Shown: positions 9,394 to 18,237, numbered from the stretch's first letter. The stretch: DNA of 64,000 nucleotides from Aeromicrobium massiliense JC14 (GCF_000312105.1 NZ_HE978638.1:62001-126000); one strand, 5' to 3'. Program-made: numbers and translations. The notes: generated by a model not told the origin, from the letters alone.

Positions 9394-9756
9394 ATGAAGA
9401 TCCTCGTTGCCGACGACAGCCGTGTGATGCGCCAGATCGTGGTCCGCACGCTGCGTCAGGCCGGCTTCGGCCACCACGACGTCGTGGAGGCCGAGGACGG
9501 CGCGGACGCCCTGACCAAGGTGGCCGCCGAGAACCCCGACCTGATCCTGTCGGACTGGAACATGCCGAACATGACCGGCATCGAGCTGCTCCGCGCGCTC
9601 AAGGCGCAGGGCGACACGCGTCCGTTCGGCTTCGTCACCTCGGAGGGCTCGGACGACATGCGCTCGACCGCCGAGCAGGCCGGCGCGCTGTTCCTCATCG
9701 CCAAGCCGTTCACCCCCGACTCGTTCCAGGACGCCCTCAGCGGCATCCTCGGCTGA
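9394..9756 (+). CDS. cheY: Chemotaxis response regulator CheY (second copy)
   Basis: Second single-domain receiver, 120 residues, with acidic pair D7-D8, acceptor Asp54 in LSDWNMPNMTG and Lys in IAKPFTP. It is about as different from the first CheY as typical CheY paralogs, so the two may have separate roles (motor binding against phosphate sink). A TAAGGAAG ribosome-binding site precedes the ATG, with a 36-base gap after cheX. Confidence 0.93.
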   Translation: MKILVADDSRVMRQIVVRTLRQAGFGHHDVVEAEDGADALTKVAAENPDLILSDWNMPNMTGIELLRALKAQGDTRPFGFVTSEGSDDMRSTAEQAGALFLIAKPFTPDSFQDALSGILG

Positions 9757-9766
9757 GAGGCACCTC

Positions 9767-10249
9767 ATGCTCCCCACCCGCAAGGCGATCAAGGACATCT
9801 TCGACGGCCTGCTCGGCCGTGAGGTGTCGATGACCGACGGCGACCGCGTCGTCCTGGACGGCGAGCGCGGCCTGCTCCCGGTCGTGGCGTCGTACGTCGA
9901 CGACCACAACCGGCTCTCGTCCGTGGCCACCATCGACTTCAAGCTGGCCGCATACGCCGGTGCCGCGCTCGGCCTGGTGCCGCTCGGTGGCGCCGAGGCG
10001 TCCATCGAGGACAAGGAGCTGTTCCCGAACCTGTTCGAGAACACCTGCGAGCTGCTCAACGTCCTCGCCTCGCCGATCGGCGACGCGAGCCCCGTGCACC
10101 AGCGCCTGTTCGAGACCTTCGAGCCCGGCCGTGGCCTGCCCGCGGACGTGGCCCAGTGGGCCGCGACGCTGGGCGTGCGCGAGGACGTCAAGATCGACAT
10201 CCCCGGCTACGGCTCGGGCAACCTGTCGATCATCACGACCCTCGCGTGA
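9767..10249 (+). CDS. Divergent CheX-like protein, last gene of the chemotaxis operon
   Basis: 160 residues with no firmly recognised domain. It carries ENTCELLN (about residues 89-96), which resembles the CheX phosphatase motif D-x3-E-x2-N with Glu for Asp, and a Pro about 22 residues further on, close to the family spacing. It is 10 bases behind the second cheY. A second CheY-P phosphatase paired with that CheY is therefore a reasonable inference; the sequence otherwise differs strongly from CheX, and it could instead be a non-catalytic binding partner. Confidence 0.75.
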   Translation: MLPTRKAIKDIFDGLLGREVSMTDGDRVVLDGERGLLPVVASYVDDHNRLSSVATIDFKLAAYAGAALGLVPLGGAEASIEDKELFPNLFENTCELLNVLASPIGDASPVHQRLFETFEPGRGLPADVAQWAATLGVREDVKIDIPGYGSGNLSIITTLA

Positions 10250-10250
10250 C

Positions 10251-10715
10251 CTACTGCGCGCCGGCGAACCCGTGCTGGCGCCAGGCCTCGTAGACCGCGA
10301 TCGAGGCACAGTTCGCCAGGTTCATCGACCGGCGTGAGGCCAGCATCGGCAGCCTCAGCCGGTCGGTGACCCTGGCGTCGTGCTGCACGGGGTCGGGCAG
10401 CCCGGTGGGCTCGGCGCCGAACATCAGCACGTCCCCGGGCTCGTAGGCGACGTCGGTGTAGCGGGTCGTGGCCTGCGTCGTGAAGGCGAAGACCCGGGCC
10501 GGCAGCAGCGTCTCGTAGGCCGCCTCCAGCGTCGCGTGCACCGTCACCGAGGCCAGGTCGTGGTAGTCGAGGCCGGCCCGGCGCAGCTTCGCGTCGTCGA
10601 GGTCGAAGCCGAGCGGCTCGACCAGGTGCAGGTGGCTGCCGGTCGCCGCGGACAGCCGGATCGCGTTGCCGGTGTTGCCCGCGATGCGGGGCTCGTGGAA
10701 GAGGACGTGGAACAT
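10251..10715 (-). CDS. trmL: tRNA (cytidine(34)-2'-O)-methyltransferase TrmL
   Basis: SPOUT-fold enzyme that 2'-O-methylates the wobble base of tRNA-Leu species. At 154 residues it has the minimal TrmL length. The knot motifs are visible: EPRIAGNTGNAIRL near the N terminus, LMFGAEPTGLP, and the C-terminal RSMNLANCASIAVYEAWRQ. Its stop lies one base from the stop of the CheX-like gene on the other strand, and no terminator separates this convergent pair. Confidence 0.93.
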   Translation of the reverse strand: MFHVLFHEPRIAGNTGNAIRLSAATGSHLHLVEPLGFDLDDAKLRRAGLDYHDLASVTVHATLEAAYETLLPARVFAFTTQATTRYTDVAYEPGDVLMFGAEPTGLPDPVQHDARVTDRLRLPMLASRRSMNLANCASIAVYEAWRQHGFAGAQ

Positions 10716-10749
10716 GAGGCCTCGATCCTAGGGCCGGTGCCCGCGCCCC

Positions 10750-10755
10750 TACGCT
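10750..10755 (+). promoter_or_regulatory. -10 element, probable leaderless start
   Basis: TACGCT lies exactly 6 bases before the ATG at 10762, the usual spacing for transcription starting at the start codon. No ribosome-binding site precedes that ATG. Confidence 0.5.
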
Positions 10756-10761
10756 GGCGCC

Positions 10762-12360
10762 ATGACCGACGCCACGACGCAGCCCACCGCCCTGGTCGCC
10801 GCTCCGCACGCGCTGGCCGCCCGCGCCGCCCGTGACGTGATGGCCGACGGCGGCGACGCGGTCGAGGCGACGGTCGCCGCCGCGGCGACGCTCGCCGTGG
10901 TCTACCCGCACATGAACGGCCTGGGCGGTGACGGCTTCTGGCTGGTCAAGCCGGCCGGCGGTGCGCCGGTCGCGATCCACGCCGCCGGCACCGCCGGGTC
11001 CGGCGCCACCGTCGAGGCCTACCGCAGCCAGCACCTGACCGAGGTGCCGCGACGCGGGTCGCTGGCCGCCGCCACGACCGCCGGCACCGTCGCGGGCTGG
11101 CACGCCGCCCTGCGCTGGTCGCGCCAGCACCTCGGCTCGCGCCTGCCGGTCTCGCGGCTGCTGCAGGACGCCGAGCGGCACGCCCGGCAGGGCTTCCCGA
11201 CGAGCCGCGGCCAGCACGCCGCCACGGCCGCGGAGGCCGAGGCGCTGCGTCCGGTGCCCGGCTTCGCGGACGTCTTCCTGCCCGGCGGCCGGGTGCCGGC
11301 CGAGGGGGAGACGTTCGTCCAGCCCCGCCTCGCCGACACGCTGGCCCGGCTCGTCGACGTCGGCCTGTCGGACTTCTGGGCCGGCGACGTGGCGGCGTCC
11401 CTGGCCGCCGACCTCGCCGCGGCCGGCAGTCCGGTGACCGCGGACGACCTCGCGGGCGTGCGGGCCACCCTGCACGAGCCGCTGCGCCTGGAGCACTCGC
11501 GCGGCGTCGTGTGGAACCTGGCCCCGCCGACGCAGGGCCTGGCGTCGCTCGTGCTGCTCGGGCTGCTCGACCGCGTGCTGCCCGACGAGCCCGAGCCGGC
11601 CGGGCTGCCGCTGGTGCACCTGTCGGTCGAGGCGGCGAAGGCGGCCACCGCGCTCGCCCGCCCCTTGGTCGGCGACGAGCGGCGGACCGCGGCCGAGGTC
11701 GCGCGCCACCTGCGTCCCGAGGCGCTCGACGCGCTGGCCCGCCGACTCGACGTCCGCCGCGCCTCGCGCACGGACGCGGCGGTCGACGCGGGCGACACGG
11801 TCTGGGCCGGCGCGACCGACCGGCACGGCACGACGGTCAGCTTCATCCAGAGCACGTTCAGCGCGTTCGGCAGCGGCGTCGTGCTGCCGGCCACGGGGGT
11901 CGCCTGGCACAACCGCGCGACGGCCTTCTCGCTCGACCCCGCCGCGCCCGACGCCTTCGTCCCGGGCCGGCTGCCGCGCCACACGCTCAACCCCGGCCTG
12001 GCCCAGCTCGACGACGGCCGCACGGTGGCGTTCGGCGCCATGGGCGGCGACCACCAGCCGCAGCACCAGGCGGCCGTCCTCACCCGCTACCTCGAGTGCG
12101 GCCTGGACCCGGCCGCCGCGGTCGCCGCGCCGCGCTGGACCTGGGGCCGCGACGCCGCCGGGGCGTCCGACCTGGTGCGGGTCGAGTCCGGTGTCTCGCC
12201 GGACGTCGTGGCCGAGCTCGTCCGGCGGGGGCACGACGTCGAGGTCGTGCCGGCCCTGCGGGAGTCGATGGGTCACGCCGGCCTCGTCGTCCGCGACGCG
12301 GACGGACGCGTCGACGGCGCCCACGACCCGCGGTCGGACGGCGGCGTCGAGCGGCTCTGA
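10762..12360 (+). CDS. Gamma-glutamyltransferase family protein
   Basis: Ntn-hydrolase of 532 residues, cleaving or transferring gamma-glutamyl groups (or a related amide, as in cephalosporin acylases of the same family). Family features include the N-terminal GGDAVEATVAAAATLAVVYP segment, HMNGLGGDGFWLV, and the processing site near DTVWAGATD where the Thr should become the nucleophile of the small subunit, followed by GTTVSFIQSTF. No signal peptide is seen, so it is predicted cytoplasmic, unlike secreted Ggt. It appears leaderless, with TACGCT 6 bases upstream. The precise substrate cannot be read from the sequence. Confidence 0.88.
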   Translation: MTDATTQPTALVAAPHALAARAARDVMADGGDAVEATVAAAATLAVVYPHMNGLGGDGFWLVKPAGGAPVAIHAAGTAGSGATVEAYRSQHLTEVPRRGSLAAATTAGTVAGWHAALRWSRQHLGSRLPVSRLLQDAERHARQGFPTSRGQHAATAAEAEALRPVPGFADVFLPGGRVPAEGETFVQPRLADTLARLVDVGLSDFWAGDVAASLAADLAAAGSPVTADDLAGVRATLHEPLRLEHSRGVVWNLAPPTQGLASLVLLGLLDRVLPDEPEPAGLPLVHLSVEAAKAATALARPLVGDERRTAAEVARHLRPEALDALARRLDVRRASRTDAAVDAGDTVWAGATDRHGTTVSFIQSTFSAFGSGVVLPATGVAWHNRATAFSLDPAAPDAFVPGRLPRHTLNPGLAQLDDGRTVAFGAMGGDHQPQHQAAVLTRYLECGLDPAAAVAAPRWTWGRDAAGASDLVRVESGVSPDVVAELVRRGHDVEVVPALRESMGHAGLVVRDADGRVDGAHDPRSDGGVERL

Positions 12361-12401
12361 GCCCTCGCTGCATCCGCACCTGCGTGCTAGCGTCCGGTTC
12401 T

Positions 12402-12806
12402 GTGACGCAGATTCGGATCTCGGACGCCGCACGCTTCCTCGGCGTCAGTGACGACACCGTGCGCCGGTGGGTCGACCAGGGCGTGCTGGACGCGACCCGC
12501 GACGACGCCGGCCGCAAGGTGGTCGACGGTCACGCGCTGGCGGTGCTGGCCCGGGAGCGGGCCGAGCAGGTGCCGGACCCGTCCGGCGTCGCCAGCTCCG
12601 CGCGCAACCGCCTGGTCGGCCTCGTCACGAGCATCCGCAAGGACGCGGTCATGGCCCAGGTCGAGCTGCAGTGCGGCCCGTTCCGCGTCGTCTCGCTCAT
12701 GAGCAGCGAGGCGGTCGACGACCTCGGGCTCGAGCCGGGCAGCGTCGCCGTGGCGGTGGTGAAGTCGACCACCGTCATCGTCGAGACGGCCGGACGCCCG
12801 GCATGA
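12402..12806 (+). CDS. HTH-TOBE molybdate-responsive regulator
   Basis: 134 residues: an N-terminal MerR/excisionase-like helix-turn-helix ([20 protein letters not shown]) followed by a TOBE/Mop-like oxyanion-binding domain (about residues 67-130, [13 protein letters not shown] to STTVIVETA). Such proteins bind molybdate or tungstate and regulate uptake genes. The GTG start has TAGCGT 8 bases upstream and no ribosome-binding site, suggesting a near-leaderless transcript. The stop overlaps modA (ATGA), so the regulator leads the modABC operon and probably controls it. Confidence 0.88.
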   Translation: MTQIRISDAARFLGVSDDTVRRWVDQGVLDATRDDAGRKVVDGHALAVLARERAEQVPDPSGVASSARNRLVGLVTSIRKDAVMAQVELQCGPFRVVSLMSSEAVDDLGLEPGSVAVAVVKSTTVIVETAGRPA

Positions 12807-13534
12807 GACGTGCGCTCGCGGTCGTCCTCGCGCTGGGCCTGGTCGCGGGGTGCTCCGGCGGCGATGCCGGCCGGCGCACGGTGACCGTCCTGGCGGCCGC
12901 GTCGCTCACCGAGCCGTTCACCGCGCTGGCCGAGCGGCTGGAGGAGCAGGACCCCGGCCTCGACGTCCGGCTGTCGTTCGCCGGCTCGGCCGACCTCGTC
13001 GCGCAGGTCGAGGCGGGCGCGCCCGCCGACGTGCTGGCCACCGCCGACGAGGCCTCGATGGCCCGGGTGCCGGCCGACCTGCTCGACGGCGAGCCGGTCA
13101 CGTTCGCGACCAACCGGCTCCAGGTCGTCGTGCCGCCCGGCAACCCCGGACGGGTGCGCACCGCCGCCGACCTCGCCCGCGTCGACACGGTGCTGTGCGC
13201 CCGGGCCGTGCCGTGCGGCGCGCTCGCCCACGCGCTGCTGGACGACCTCGGCGTCCGCGTGCGTCCGGTGAGCGAGGAGCAGTCGGTCAAGGACGTGCTG
13301 GGCAAGGTCGCCTCCGGCGAGGCCGACGCCGGCCTCGTCTACGTCTCCGACGCGCGGGCCGCCGGCGACCGGGTCGAGACCGTGGACGTGGAGGGCTCCG
13401 AGGCGCACCTGAACCGCTACCGCCTCGCGGCGCTGGCCGGCGGCGACGCCGAGGTCGCTCGGCGCTGGCTGGACCTCGTCTCGTCCGGCGAGGGCCGCGC
13501 GGTGCTGCGCGACGCCGGGCTCGGCGCGCCGTGA
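12803..13534 (+). CDS. modA: Molybdate-binding lipoprotein ModA
   Basis: Extracytoplasmic receptor for molybdate import, 243 residues. The signal peptide ends with the lipobox LVAGC, so the mature protein is lipid-anchored. Family sequence [16 protein letters not shown], the ligand-loop [24 protein letters not shown] and [20 protein letters not shown] are clear. The ATG overlaps the regulator stop and the stop overlaps modB (GTGA). Confidence 0.95.
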   Translation: MRRALAVVLALGLVAGCSGGDAGRRTVTVLAAASLTEPFTALAERLEEQDPGLDVRLSFAGSADLVAQVEAGAPADVLATADEASMARVPADLLDGEPVTFATNRLQVVVPPGNPGRVRTAADLARVDTVLCARAVPCGALAHALLDDLGVRVRPVSEEQSVKDVLGKVASGEADAGLVYVSDARAAGDRVETVDVEGSEAHLNRYRLAALAGGDAEVARRWLDLVSSGEGRAVLRDAGLGAP

Positions 13535-14316
13535 CCCGCCGGGCGCCGGGGCTCCCGGCCTGGCTGCTGCTGCCCGCCGCGATCGGTGCGCTCCTGGTGG
13601 TCCTGCCGCTCGTGGCGCTCGTCGTCCGCGTGCCGTGGACGTCCCTGGGGCCGCTGCTCACCTCGCCGACCGCCGTCGACGCACTGCTGCTGAGCCTGCG
13701 CACGGCCGCGGTCAGCACGCTGCTGTGCGTCGTCCTCGGCGTGCCGATCGCGCTGTTCCTGGCCCGCACGTCCTTCCGCGGTCAGGCGCTGCTGCGGGCG
13801 CTCGTGCTCGTGCCGCTGGTGCTGCCGCCGGTCGTGGGCGGCCTGGCGCTGCTCTACACGTTCGGCCGTCGCGGCCTGCTCGGCGAGACCCTGGACGTGC
13901 TCGGGGTGCAGGTGGCGTTCTCGACCACCGCCGTCGTGCTGGCCCAGACGTTCGTGTCGCTGCCGTTCCTGGTGCTGAGCCTGGAGGGGGCGCTGCGCAC
14001 CGCCGGTGGCCGCTACGAGGCGGTCGCGGCGACGCTCGGCGCGTCCCCGACGACCGTGCTGCGCCGGGTGACGCTGCCACTCGTCCTACCCGGCCTGGTC
14101 TCGGGCGCCGTGCTCGCGTTCGCCCGCAGCCTCGGCGAGTTCGGTGCCACGTTGACCTTCGCCGGCAGCCTGCAGGGCGTCACGCGCACCCTGCCGCTCG
14201 AGATCTACCTGCAGCGCGAGGCCGACCCGGACGCCGCCGTCGCGCTCGCGCTGGTGCTGGTCGTGGTCGCGGTGGTCGTGGTGGCCGGCACCCGGCTGCG
14301 GAGGGAGGAGCCGTGA
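13531..14316 (+). CDS. modB: Molybdate ABC transporter permease ModB
   Basis: Inner-membrane permease of 261 residues with about six hydrophobic helices. The EAA loop that contacts ModC is [21 protein letters not shown], followed by the ModB-typical [16 protein letters not shown]. It starts with GTG inside the modA stop overlap and ends overlapping modC, so modA, modB and modC are translated in a coupled way. Confidence 0.95.
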   Translation: MTRRAPGLPAWLLLPAAIGALLVVLPLVALVVRVPWTSLGPLLTSPTAVDALLLSLRTAAVSTLLCVVLGVPIALFLARTSFRGQALLRALVLVPLVLPPVVGGLALLYTFGRRGLLGETLDVLGVQVAFSTTAVVLAQTFVSLPFLVLSLEGALRTAGGRYEAVAATLGASPTTVLRRVTLPLVLPGLVSGAVLAFARSLGEFGATLTFAGSLQGVTRTLPLEIYLQREADPDAAVALALVLVVVAVVVVAGTRLRREEP

Positions 14317-15353
14317 CCCTGCGCCTCGACGTGCGCCTGCACGCTCGCGACCTCGACGTCGCCCTTGACGTCGCCGAGGGCGAGACCGTCGCCCTGCTCG
14401 GCCCGAACGGCGCGGGCAAGTCGACGACGCTCGACCTGCTCTGCGGCCTGCTCGAGCCCGACGACGGTCGGGTCGAGCTCGACGGTCGCGTCCTGGCCGG
14501 CGACGGCGCGTGGGTGCCACCGCACGAGCGCCGGGTCGCGCTGCTCGCCCAGGAGCCGCTGCTCCTGCCGCACCTGAGCGCGCGGCAGAACGTCGCGTTC
14601 GGCCCGCGCAGCCAGGGCGTCGGACGACGTGAGGCCGCCGGCCGGGCCCAGGCACTGCTCGACGCGCTCGGGGTGGGCGACCTCGCGGACCGCCGGCCGG
14701 CCGCGCTGTCGGGCGGGCAGGCGCAACGGGTCGCCGTCGCCCGGGCCCTGGCCGCCGACCCGCGCCTGCTGCTGCTCGACGAGCCGCTCGCCGCCCTGGA
14801 CGTGACCGTCGCGCCGCAGGTGCGCGGGCTGCTGCGTGAGGTGCTGGCCGGGCGCACGGCGATCGTCGTCACCCACGACCCGCTGGACGCGCTCGCGCTC
14901 GCCGACCGGGTCGTCGTCCTGGAGTCCGGACGCGTGGTCGAGTCCGGGCCGACGCGCGACGTCCTGGCCCGGCCGCGCAGCGAGTTCGCGGCCCGGGTCG
15001 CCGGGCTCGACCTGCTGGCCGGGCCGGTCCACGACGGAGCCGTGCACACCGGCGAGGTCGTGGTCGAGGGGGTCGCCGCCGTGCCGGTCGCCGAGGGGGA
15101 GCGGGCGGTGGCCGTGTTCCGGCCCGCGTCGGTCGCGGTGCACCGCGAGCGTCCCGGCGGCAGCCCGCGCAACGCGTGGCCCGCTGTCGTCACCGAGCTC
15201 GAGCCGCGTGGCGACCTCGTGCGGGTCCGTGCCGGCGAGGTCGCGGCCGACGTGACCCTCGCGGCCGTGGCCGACCTCGGGCTCGTGCCGGGCGATCGGG
15301 TCTGGCTCGTGGTGAAGGCCAGCGAGGTCGCCATCCATCCCGCGCGGGCCTGA
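14313..15353 (+). CDS. modC: Molybdate ABC transporter ATPase ModC
   Basis: 346 residues. The ABC domain has Walker [10 protein letters not shown], signature [15 protein letters not shown] and Walker B LLLLDEP, with switch His in VTHDPLDAL. The C-terminal third (about residues 240-346) is a TOBE domain, the molybdate-sensing extension expected of ModC. It is the last gene of the operon; no strong terminator follows. Confidence 0.95.
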   Translation: MTLRLDVRLHARDLDVALDVAEGETVALLGPNGAGKSTTLDLLCGLLEPDDGRVELDGRVLAGDGAWVPPHERRVALLAQEPLLLPHLSARQNVAFGPRSQGVGRREAAGRAQALLDALGVGDLADRRPAALSGGQAQRVAVARALAADPRLLLLDEPLAALDVTVAPQVRGLLREVLAGRTAIVVTHDPLDALALADRVVVLESGRVVESGPTRDVLARPRSEFAARVAGLDLLAGPVHDGAVHTGEVVVEGVAAVPVAEGERAVAVFRPASVAVHRERPGGSPRNAWPAVVTELEPRGDLVRVRAGEVAADVTLAAVADLGLVPGDRVWLVVKASEVAIHPARA

Positions 15354-15388
15354 CCGCCCGAGCCCGGGCCGGCCTCGGGACGTCCCGC

Positions 15389-15394
15389 TACGAT
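15389..15394 (+). promoter_or_regulatory. -10 element of the CNNM leader transcript
   Basis: TACGAT lies 7 bases before the ATG of a 20-codon open frame at 15402, the spacing seen for leaderless mRNAs elsewhere in this window. Confidence 0.45.
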
Positions 15395-15401
15395 CTTCGC
15401 C

Positions 15402-15464
15402 ATGAGCGACCCCGACAGTCCGAACCGTCCCTCGACCCGCACGCCGAGGGACGGTGACCTCTGA
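15402..15464 (+). CDS. Possible 20-residue leader peptide
   Basis: A short frame (ATG at 15402, TGA at 15462) runs through the whole untranslated region of the transporter gene and ends with its last base being the first base of the next ATG (TGATG). It lies directly behind a -10 hexamer at leaderless spacing, and it contains a hairpin that would hide the downstream ribosome-binding site. The peptide (MSDPDSPNRPSTRTPRDGDL) has no recognised function. A coupling leader is inferred; it may also be chance. Confidence 0.4.
   Translation: MSDPDSPNRPSTRTPRDGDL
15424..15455 (+). promoter_or_regulatory. Hairpin covering the ribosome-binding site of the CNNM gene
   Basis: An 11-bp perfect stem (ACCGTCCCTCG / CGAGGGACGGT) with a 10-nt loop. 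The 3' arm contains GAGGGA, the best ribosome-binding site for the ATG at 15464, so folding would block initiation unless ribosomes reading the 20-codon frame open it. Confidence 0.45.
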
Positions 15465-16777
15465 TGGACCAGCAGACCTGGCTCAACGCCGCCCTGGTGC
15501 TCGTCTTCGTCCTGGTCGGCGGTGTGTTCGCCGCGACCGAGCTCGCCCTGGTGTCGCTGCGCGAGAGCCAGCTCAACCGGCTGGAGGCCGAGAGCGCCCG
15601 CGGTGCCAAGGTCGCGAAGGTGGCGCGCGACCCCAACCGCTTCCTGGCCGCCGTGCAGATCGGCGTGACGGTGGCCGGCTTCCTGTCCGCCGCCTACGGC
15701 GCCTCGACGCTCGCCCCCGACTTCGCGCCGTTCCTGGTCGACCTCGGCGTCCCCAGTGGGGCGTCCGAGCCGCTCATGCTGGTGCTGATGACGCTGTTCA
15801 TCGCCTACCTGTCGCTGGTGCTCGGCGAGCTCGTGCCCAAGCGGTTCGCGCTGCAGAAGTCGCAGACCATCGCGCTGGTCGTCACCCCGGCGCTGGACCG
15901 CTTCGCGCAGGTCATGCGCCCGGTCATCTGGCTGCTGTCGGTCTCGACCAACGCCGTCGTCCGGCTGCTCGGCGGCGACCCCAACGCCAAGGTCGAGGAG
16001 ATCAGCGACGAGGAGGTCCGCGACATCGTCTCGGGCCACGGCGGCTTCGGCGTCGAGCAGCGCGCCATCCTCGAGGACGTCCTGGAGGCGACCAACCGCT
16101 CGGTGAAGGAGGCCATGCGGCCCCGTGGCGAGGTCGCCTTCCTGAAGGCCACCATGACGCTCGCCGCCGCGGCGCAGACCGTCCGCGAGCAGCCGTACTC
16201 GCGGTACCCGGTGATCGGCGAGGGGGTCGACGACGTCCGCGGCTACCTCCACGTCCGTGACCTGTTCGACCACCTGCACGACTCGCCCGGCGACACGCGC
16301 GAGCGCGTCGGTGACCTGGCCCGACAGATCGTGGTGCTGCCGGGCACCAACCGCGTGCTGCCGTCGGTCAACCTCATGCGCTCGGAGGGCACGCACATCG
16401 CCGTCGTGGTCGACGAGTACGGCGGCACCGACGGCATCGTCACGCTGGAGGACCTTGTCGAGGAGCTCGTCGGCGACATCCGCGACGAGTACGACCTGCG
16501 CGCCCCGGTCGAGGTGCTCGGGGAGGGGCCGCGCACCGTCGAGGGCGGCCTGACCATCGAGGAGTTCGCCGAGCGCACGGGCGTCGACCTCGAGGACGGC
16601 TCGTACGAGACGGTCGCCGGCTACGTCATCACCCACCTGGGCCGGATGCCCGAGGTCGGCGACCACGTCGAGGTCGGTGACTACCGGCTCACCGTGGCCG
16701 CCCTCGACCGGCGCCGCGTGACCGAGATCCAGGTCGCCCTGCTCGACCCCGAGGACGAGTCCGCCCCCGCCGAGTAG
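15464..16777 (+). CDS. CNNM/CorC (HlyC) family transporter
   Basis: 437-residue membrane protein of the hemolysin-C/CorC group, linked to Mg2+ or Co2+ transport. The N-terminal DUF21 domain has about four hydrophobic segments (for example LVLVFVLVGGVFAATELAL), followed by paired CBS domains (around EAMRPRGEVAFL to YGGTDGIVTLEDLVEELVG) and a C-terminal CorC/HlyC domain of about 80 residues. The architecture and length are standard. Its ATG overlaps the stop of the putative leader. Substrate is not determinable. Confidence 0.92.
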   Translation: MDQQTWLNAALVLVFVLVGGVFAATELALVSLRESQLNRLEAESARGAKVAKVARDPNRFLAAVQIGVTVAGFLSAAYGASTLAPDFAPFLVDLGVPSGASEPLMLVLMTLFIAYLSLVLGELVPKRFALQKSQTIALVVTPALDRFAQVMRPVIWLLSVSTNAVVRLLGGDPNAKVEEISDEEVRDIVSGHGGFGVEQRAILEDVLEATNRSVKEAMRPRGEVAFLKATMTLAAAAQTVREQPYSRYPVIGEGVDDVRGYLHVRDLFDHLHDSPGDTRERVGDLARQIVVLPGTNRVLPSVNLMRSEGTHIAVVVDEYGGTDGIVTLEDLVEELVGDIRDEYDLRAPVEVLGEGPRTVEGGLTIEEFAERTGVDLEDGSYETVAGYVITHLGRMPEVGDHVEVGDYRLTVAALDRRRVTEIQVALLDPEDESAPAE

Positions 16778-16792
16778 CCGCACGCCGGGCGT

Positions 16793-16826
16793 TGTCGGTT
16801 TCCCTGGGGCCCCAGGGAAACCGACA
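16793..16826. repeat. 34-bp perfect extragenic palindrome
   Basis: Two perfect 17-base arms with no spacer (core CCCTGGGGCCCCAGGG, ends TGTCGG and CCGACA) sit between the stop codons of two convergent genes. A second element with TGTCGG at 16853-16858 can pair instead with CCGACA at 16821-16826, so the two structures compete. It may act as a bidirectional terminator or belong to a repeated extragenic palindrome family; there is no T-run. Confidence 0.8.
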
Positions 16827-16895
16827 CACCCGCGGGATGCTTCCCGGGGAGGTGTCGGCTTGCCCGGGGTTTCCGCCGCGCCGGACGCCCAGCCC

Positions 16896-17789
16896 TCAGC
16901 GCTCGGCGGCGACGAGCTCCTTCAGCGTCGGCCCGACCTCGTGGGCCCAAGTGCGGATGGTGGTCTCGTCGTCGGCGGCCAGGACGAACGTGCTGGTGCC
17001 GTGCAGCAGGGCCAGGTCGGCGAGCTGCTCGGCCCACTGCTGCGGCGGCCCCTCCAGGAAGCCCGAGCCCTCCGCGGCGAACCGGCCGGACACGTTGAGC
17101 AGCCGCCGGACGTCCGCCGGGTCGCGTCCGGCCTCGCGCGCGGCGTCGTCGACGCGCCGGCTCATCGGCCCGAGGTCGTCGAGGCCGCCGGGCAGGTAGC
17201 CGACCGACGGCAGCCAGCCGTCGGCGACGCGCCCGGTGAGCGCCAGCATGCGCGGCTTGTACGCGCCGAGCCAGATGCCCACGTCGTGGGCGGGTGCGGG
17301 CCCGCGCTTGGCGCCCTTGACGTGGTGCAGGTCGCCGCCGGCGGTCGCGCCGCCGGGCGCCTCGGCGTCCCACAGCGCCCGGACGACGTCGACCGCCTGC
17401 TCCAGCGCGTCGACCGCGCGGCCCGGCGCCAGGCGCTCGCCGCCCATCGCCTCGATCGCGTCCCAGAACGCGCCGGTGCCCAGGCCCAGCTCGACCCGGC
17501 CGCCGCTGAGCAGGTCCAGCGAGGCGACCGCGCGGGCCAGCACGGCGGGCTGGCGCAGCGGCAGGTTCAGCACGTTGCCGGCCAGCGTCACGGTGGACGT
17601 GCGGGCGGCGACGAACGACAGCAGCGTCCAGGTGTCGAGGTAGCGCGGCTGGTACGGATGGTCCTGGAAGGTCACCAGGTCGATCCCGGCCTCCTCGGCC
17701 GCGACGGCCAGGCCGACCGGGTGGCGCGGCGAGGCGTTGGTCGGCGTGATGAACACGCCGAGGCGGATGTCCTGCCCGTAGTCGGCCAT
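16896..17789 (-). CDS. LLM-class (luciferase-like) flavin/F420-dependent oxidoreductase
   Basis: 297 residues with the luciferase-like TIM-barrel pattern: GVFITPTNASPRHPVGLAVA at the first strand, PLRQPAVLARAVASLDLLSGGRVELGLGTG in the middle, and PTLKELVAAER at the end. In actinobacteria many such proteins use F420; the GLGTGAFWDAIEAMGG segment is typical. The ATG at 17789 was chosen because the family begins there; upstream codons are out of pattern. Substrate unknown. Confidence 0.88.
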   Translation of the reverse strand: MADYGQDIRLGVFITPTNASPRHPVGLAVAAEEAGIDLVTFQDHPYQPRYLDTWTLLSFVAARTSTVTLAGNVLNLPLRQPAVLARAVASLDLLSGGRVELGLGTGAFWDAIEAMGGERLAPGRAVDALEQAVDVVRALWDAEAPGGATAGGDLHHVKGAKRGPAPAHDVGIWLGAYKPRMLALTGRVADGWLPSVGYLPGGLDDLGPMSRRVDDAAREAGRDPADVRRLLNVSGRFAAEGSGFLEGPPQQWAEQLADLALLHGTSTFVLAADDETTIRTWAHEVGPTLKELVAAER

Positions 17790-17815
17790 GGCCACGATGG
17801 TGGCCCGGTCCGGGG

Positions 17816-18082
17816 TCAGCCGCGCGTCGGACGCGGCTTGGTCGAGGGGGACTGGTGCTCGAAGAACGTGTGCGCGAAGGTCACGATGAACACGCCGATC
17901 GCCGCAGCGCCGGCCGCCATGAGCGCCAGGTAGCCCCACGGCTCGCGGTCGACGGTGCCCGCGGTGCTGCGCGCCAGGACGACGATGCCGGCGAGCGCCA
18001 CGAGCGCCAGGGAGCTGGCCGCGAGGGCCCAGCGCCGGCGGTGGAGGGGGAGCGGGTCGGAATTACTTGTAGCGTCAACCAT
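17816..18082 (-). CDS. Small two-helix membrane protein
   Basis: 88 residues with two predicted membrane helices (about 20-40, ALAASSLALVALAGIVVLA, and 50-70, YLALMAAGAAAIGVFIVTFA) and a Pro/Lys-rich tail. No family recognised. TATGGT (minus strand, 18094-18089) stands 6 bases before the ATG, so it is likely leaderless. It precedes the LLM oxidoreductase by 26 bases and may share its transcript. Confidence 0.75.
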   Translation of the reverse strand: MVDATSNSDPLPLHRRRWALAASSLALVALAGIVVLARSTAGTVDREPWGYLALMAAGAAAIGVFIVTFAHTFFEHQSPSTKPRPTRG

Positions 18083-18088
18083 GCTTCG

Positions 18089-18094
18089 ACCATA
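18089..18094 (-). promoter_or_regulatory. -10 element, probable leaderless start
   Basis: TATGGT on the minus strand, 6 bases before the ATG of the small membrane protein gene. Confidence 0.5.
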
Positions 18095-18140
18095 GCCGGG
18101 AAGCAGGGGGAATCAAGCCGCTCGAACGCGGCGCCACGGG

Positions 18141-18222
18141 TGCCGGTGACAGGACTTGAACCTGCACGTCCGAGGACACAGGAACCTAAATCCTGCGTGT
18201 CTACCAGTTCCACCACACCGGC
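18141..18222 (-). tRNA. tRNA-Leu (anticodon TAG)
   Basis: Folds as a class II tRNA of 82 nt. Acceptor GCCGGTG pairs with CACCGGC, discriminator A. The anticodon arm CAGGA-TTTAGGT-TCCTG places TAG at positions 34-36, reading CUA/CUN codons. The long variable arm expected for Leu is present (TGTCCTCGGACG). CCA is not encoded. Confidence 0.95.
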
Positions 18223-18237
18223 GGGTGCGGCACGAGT

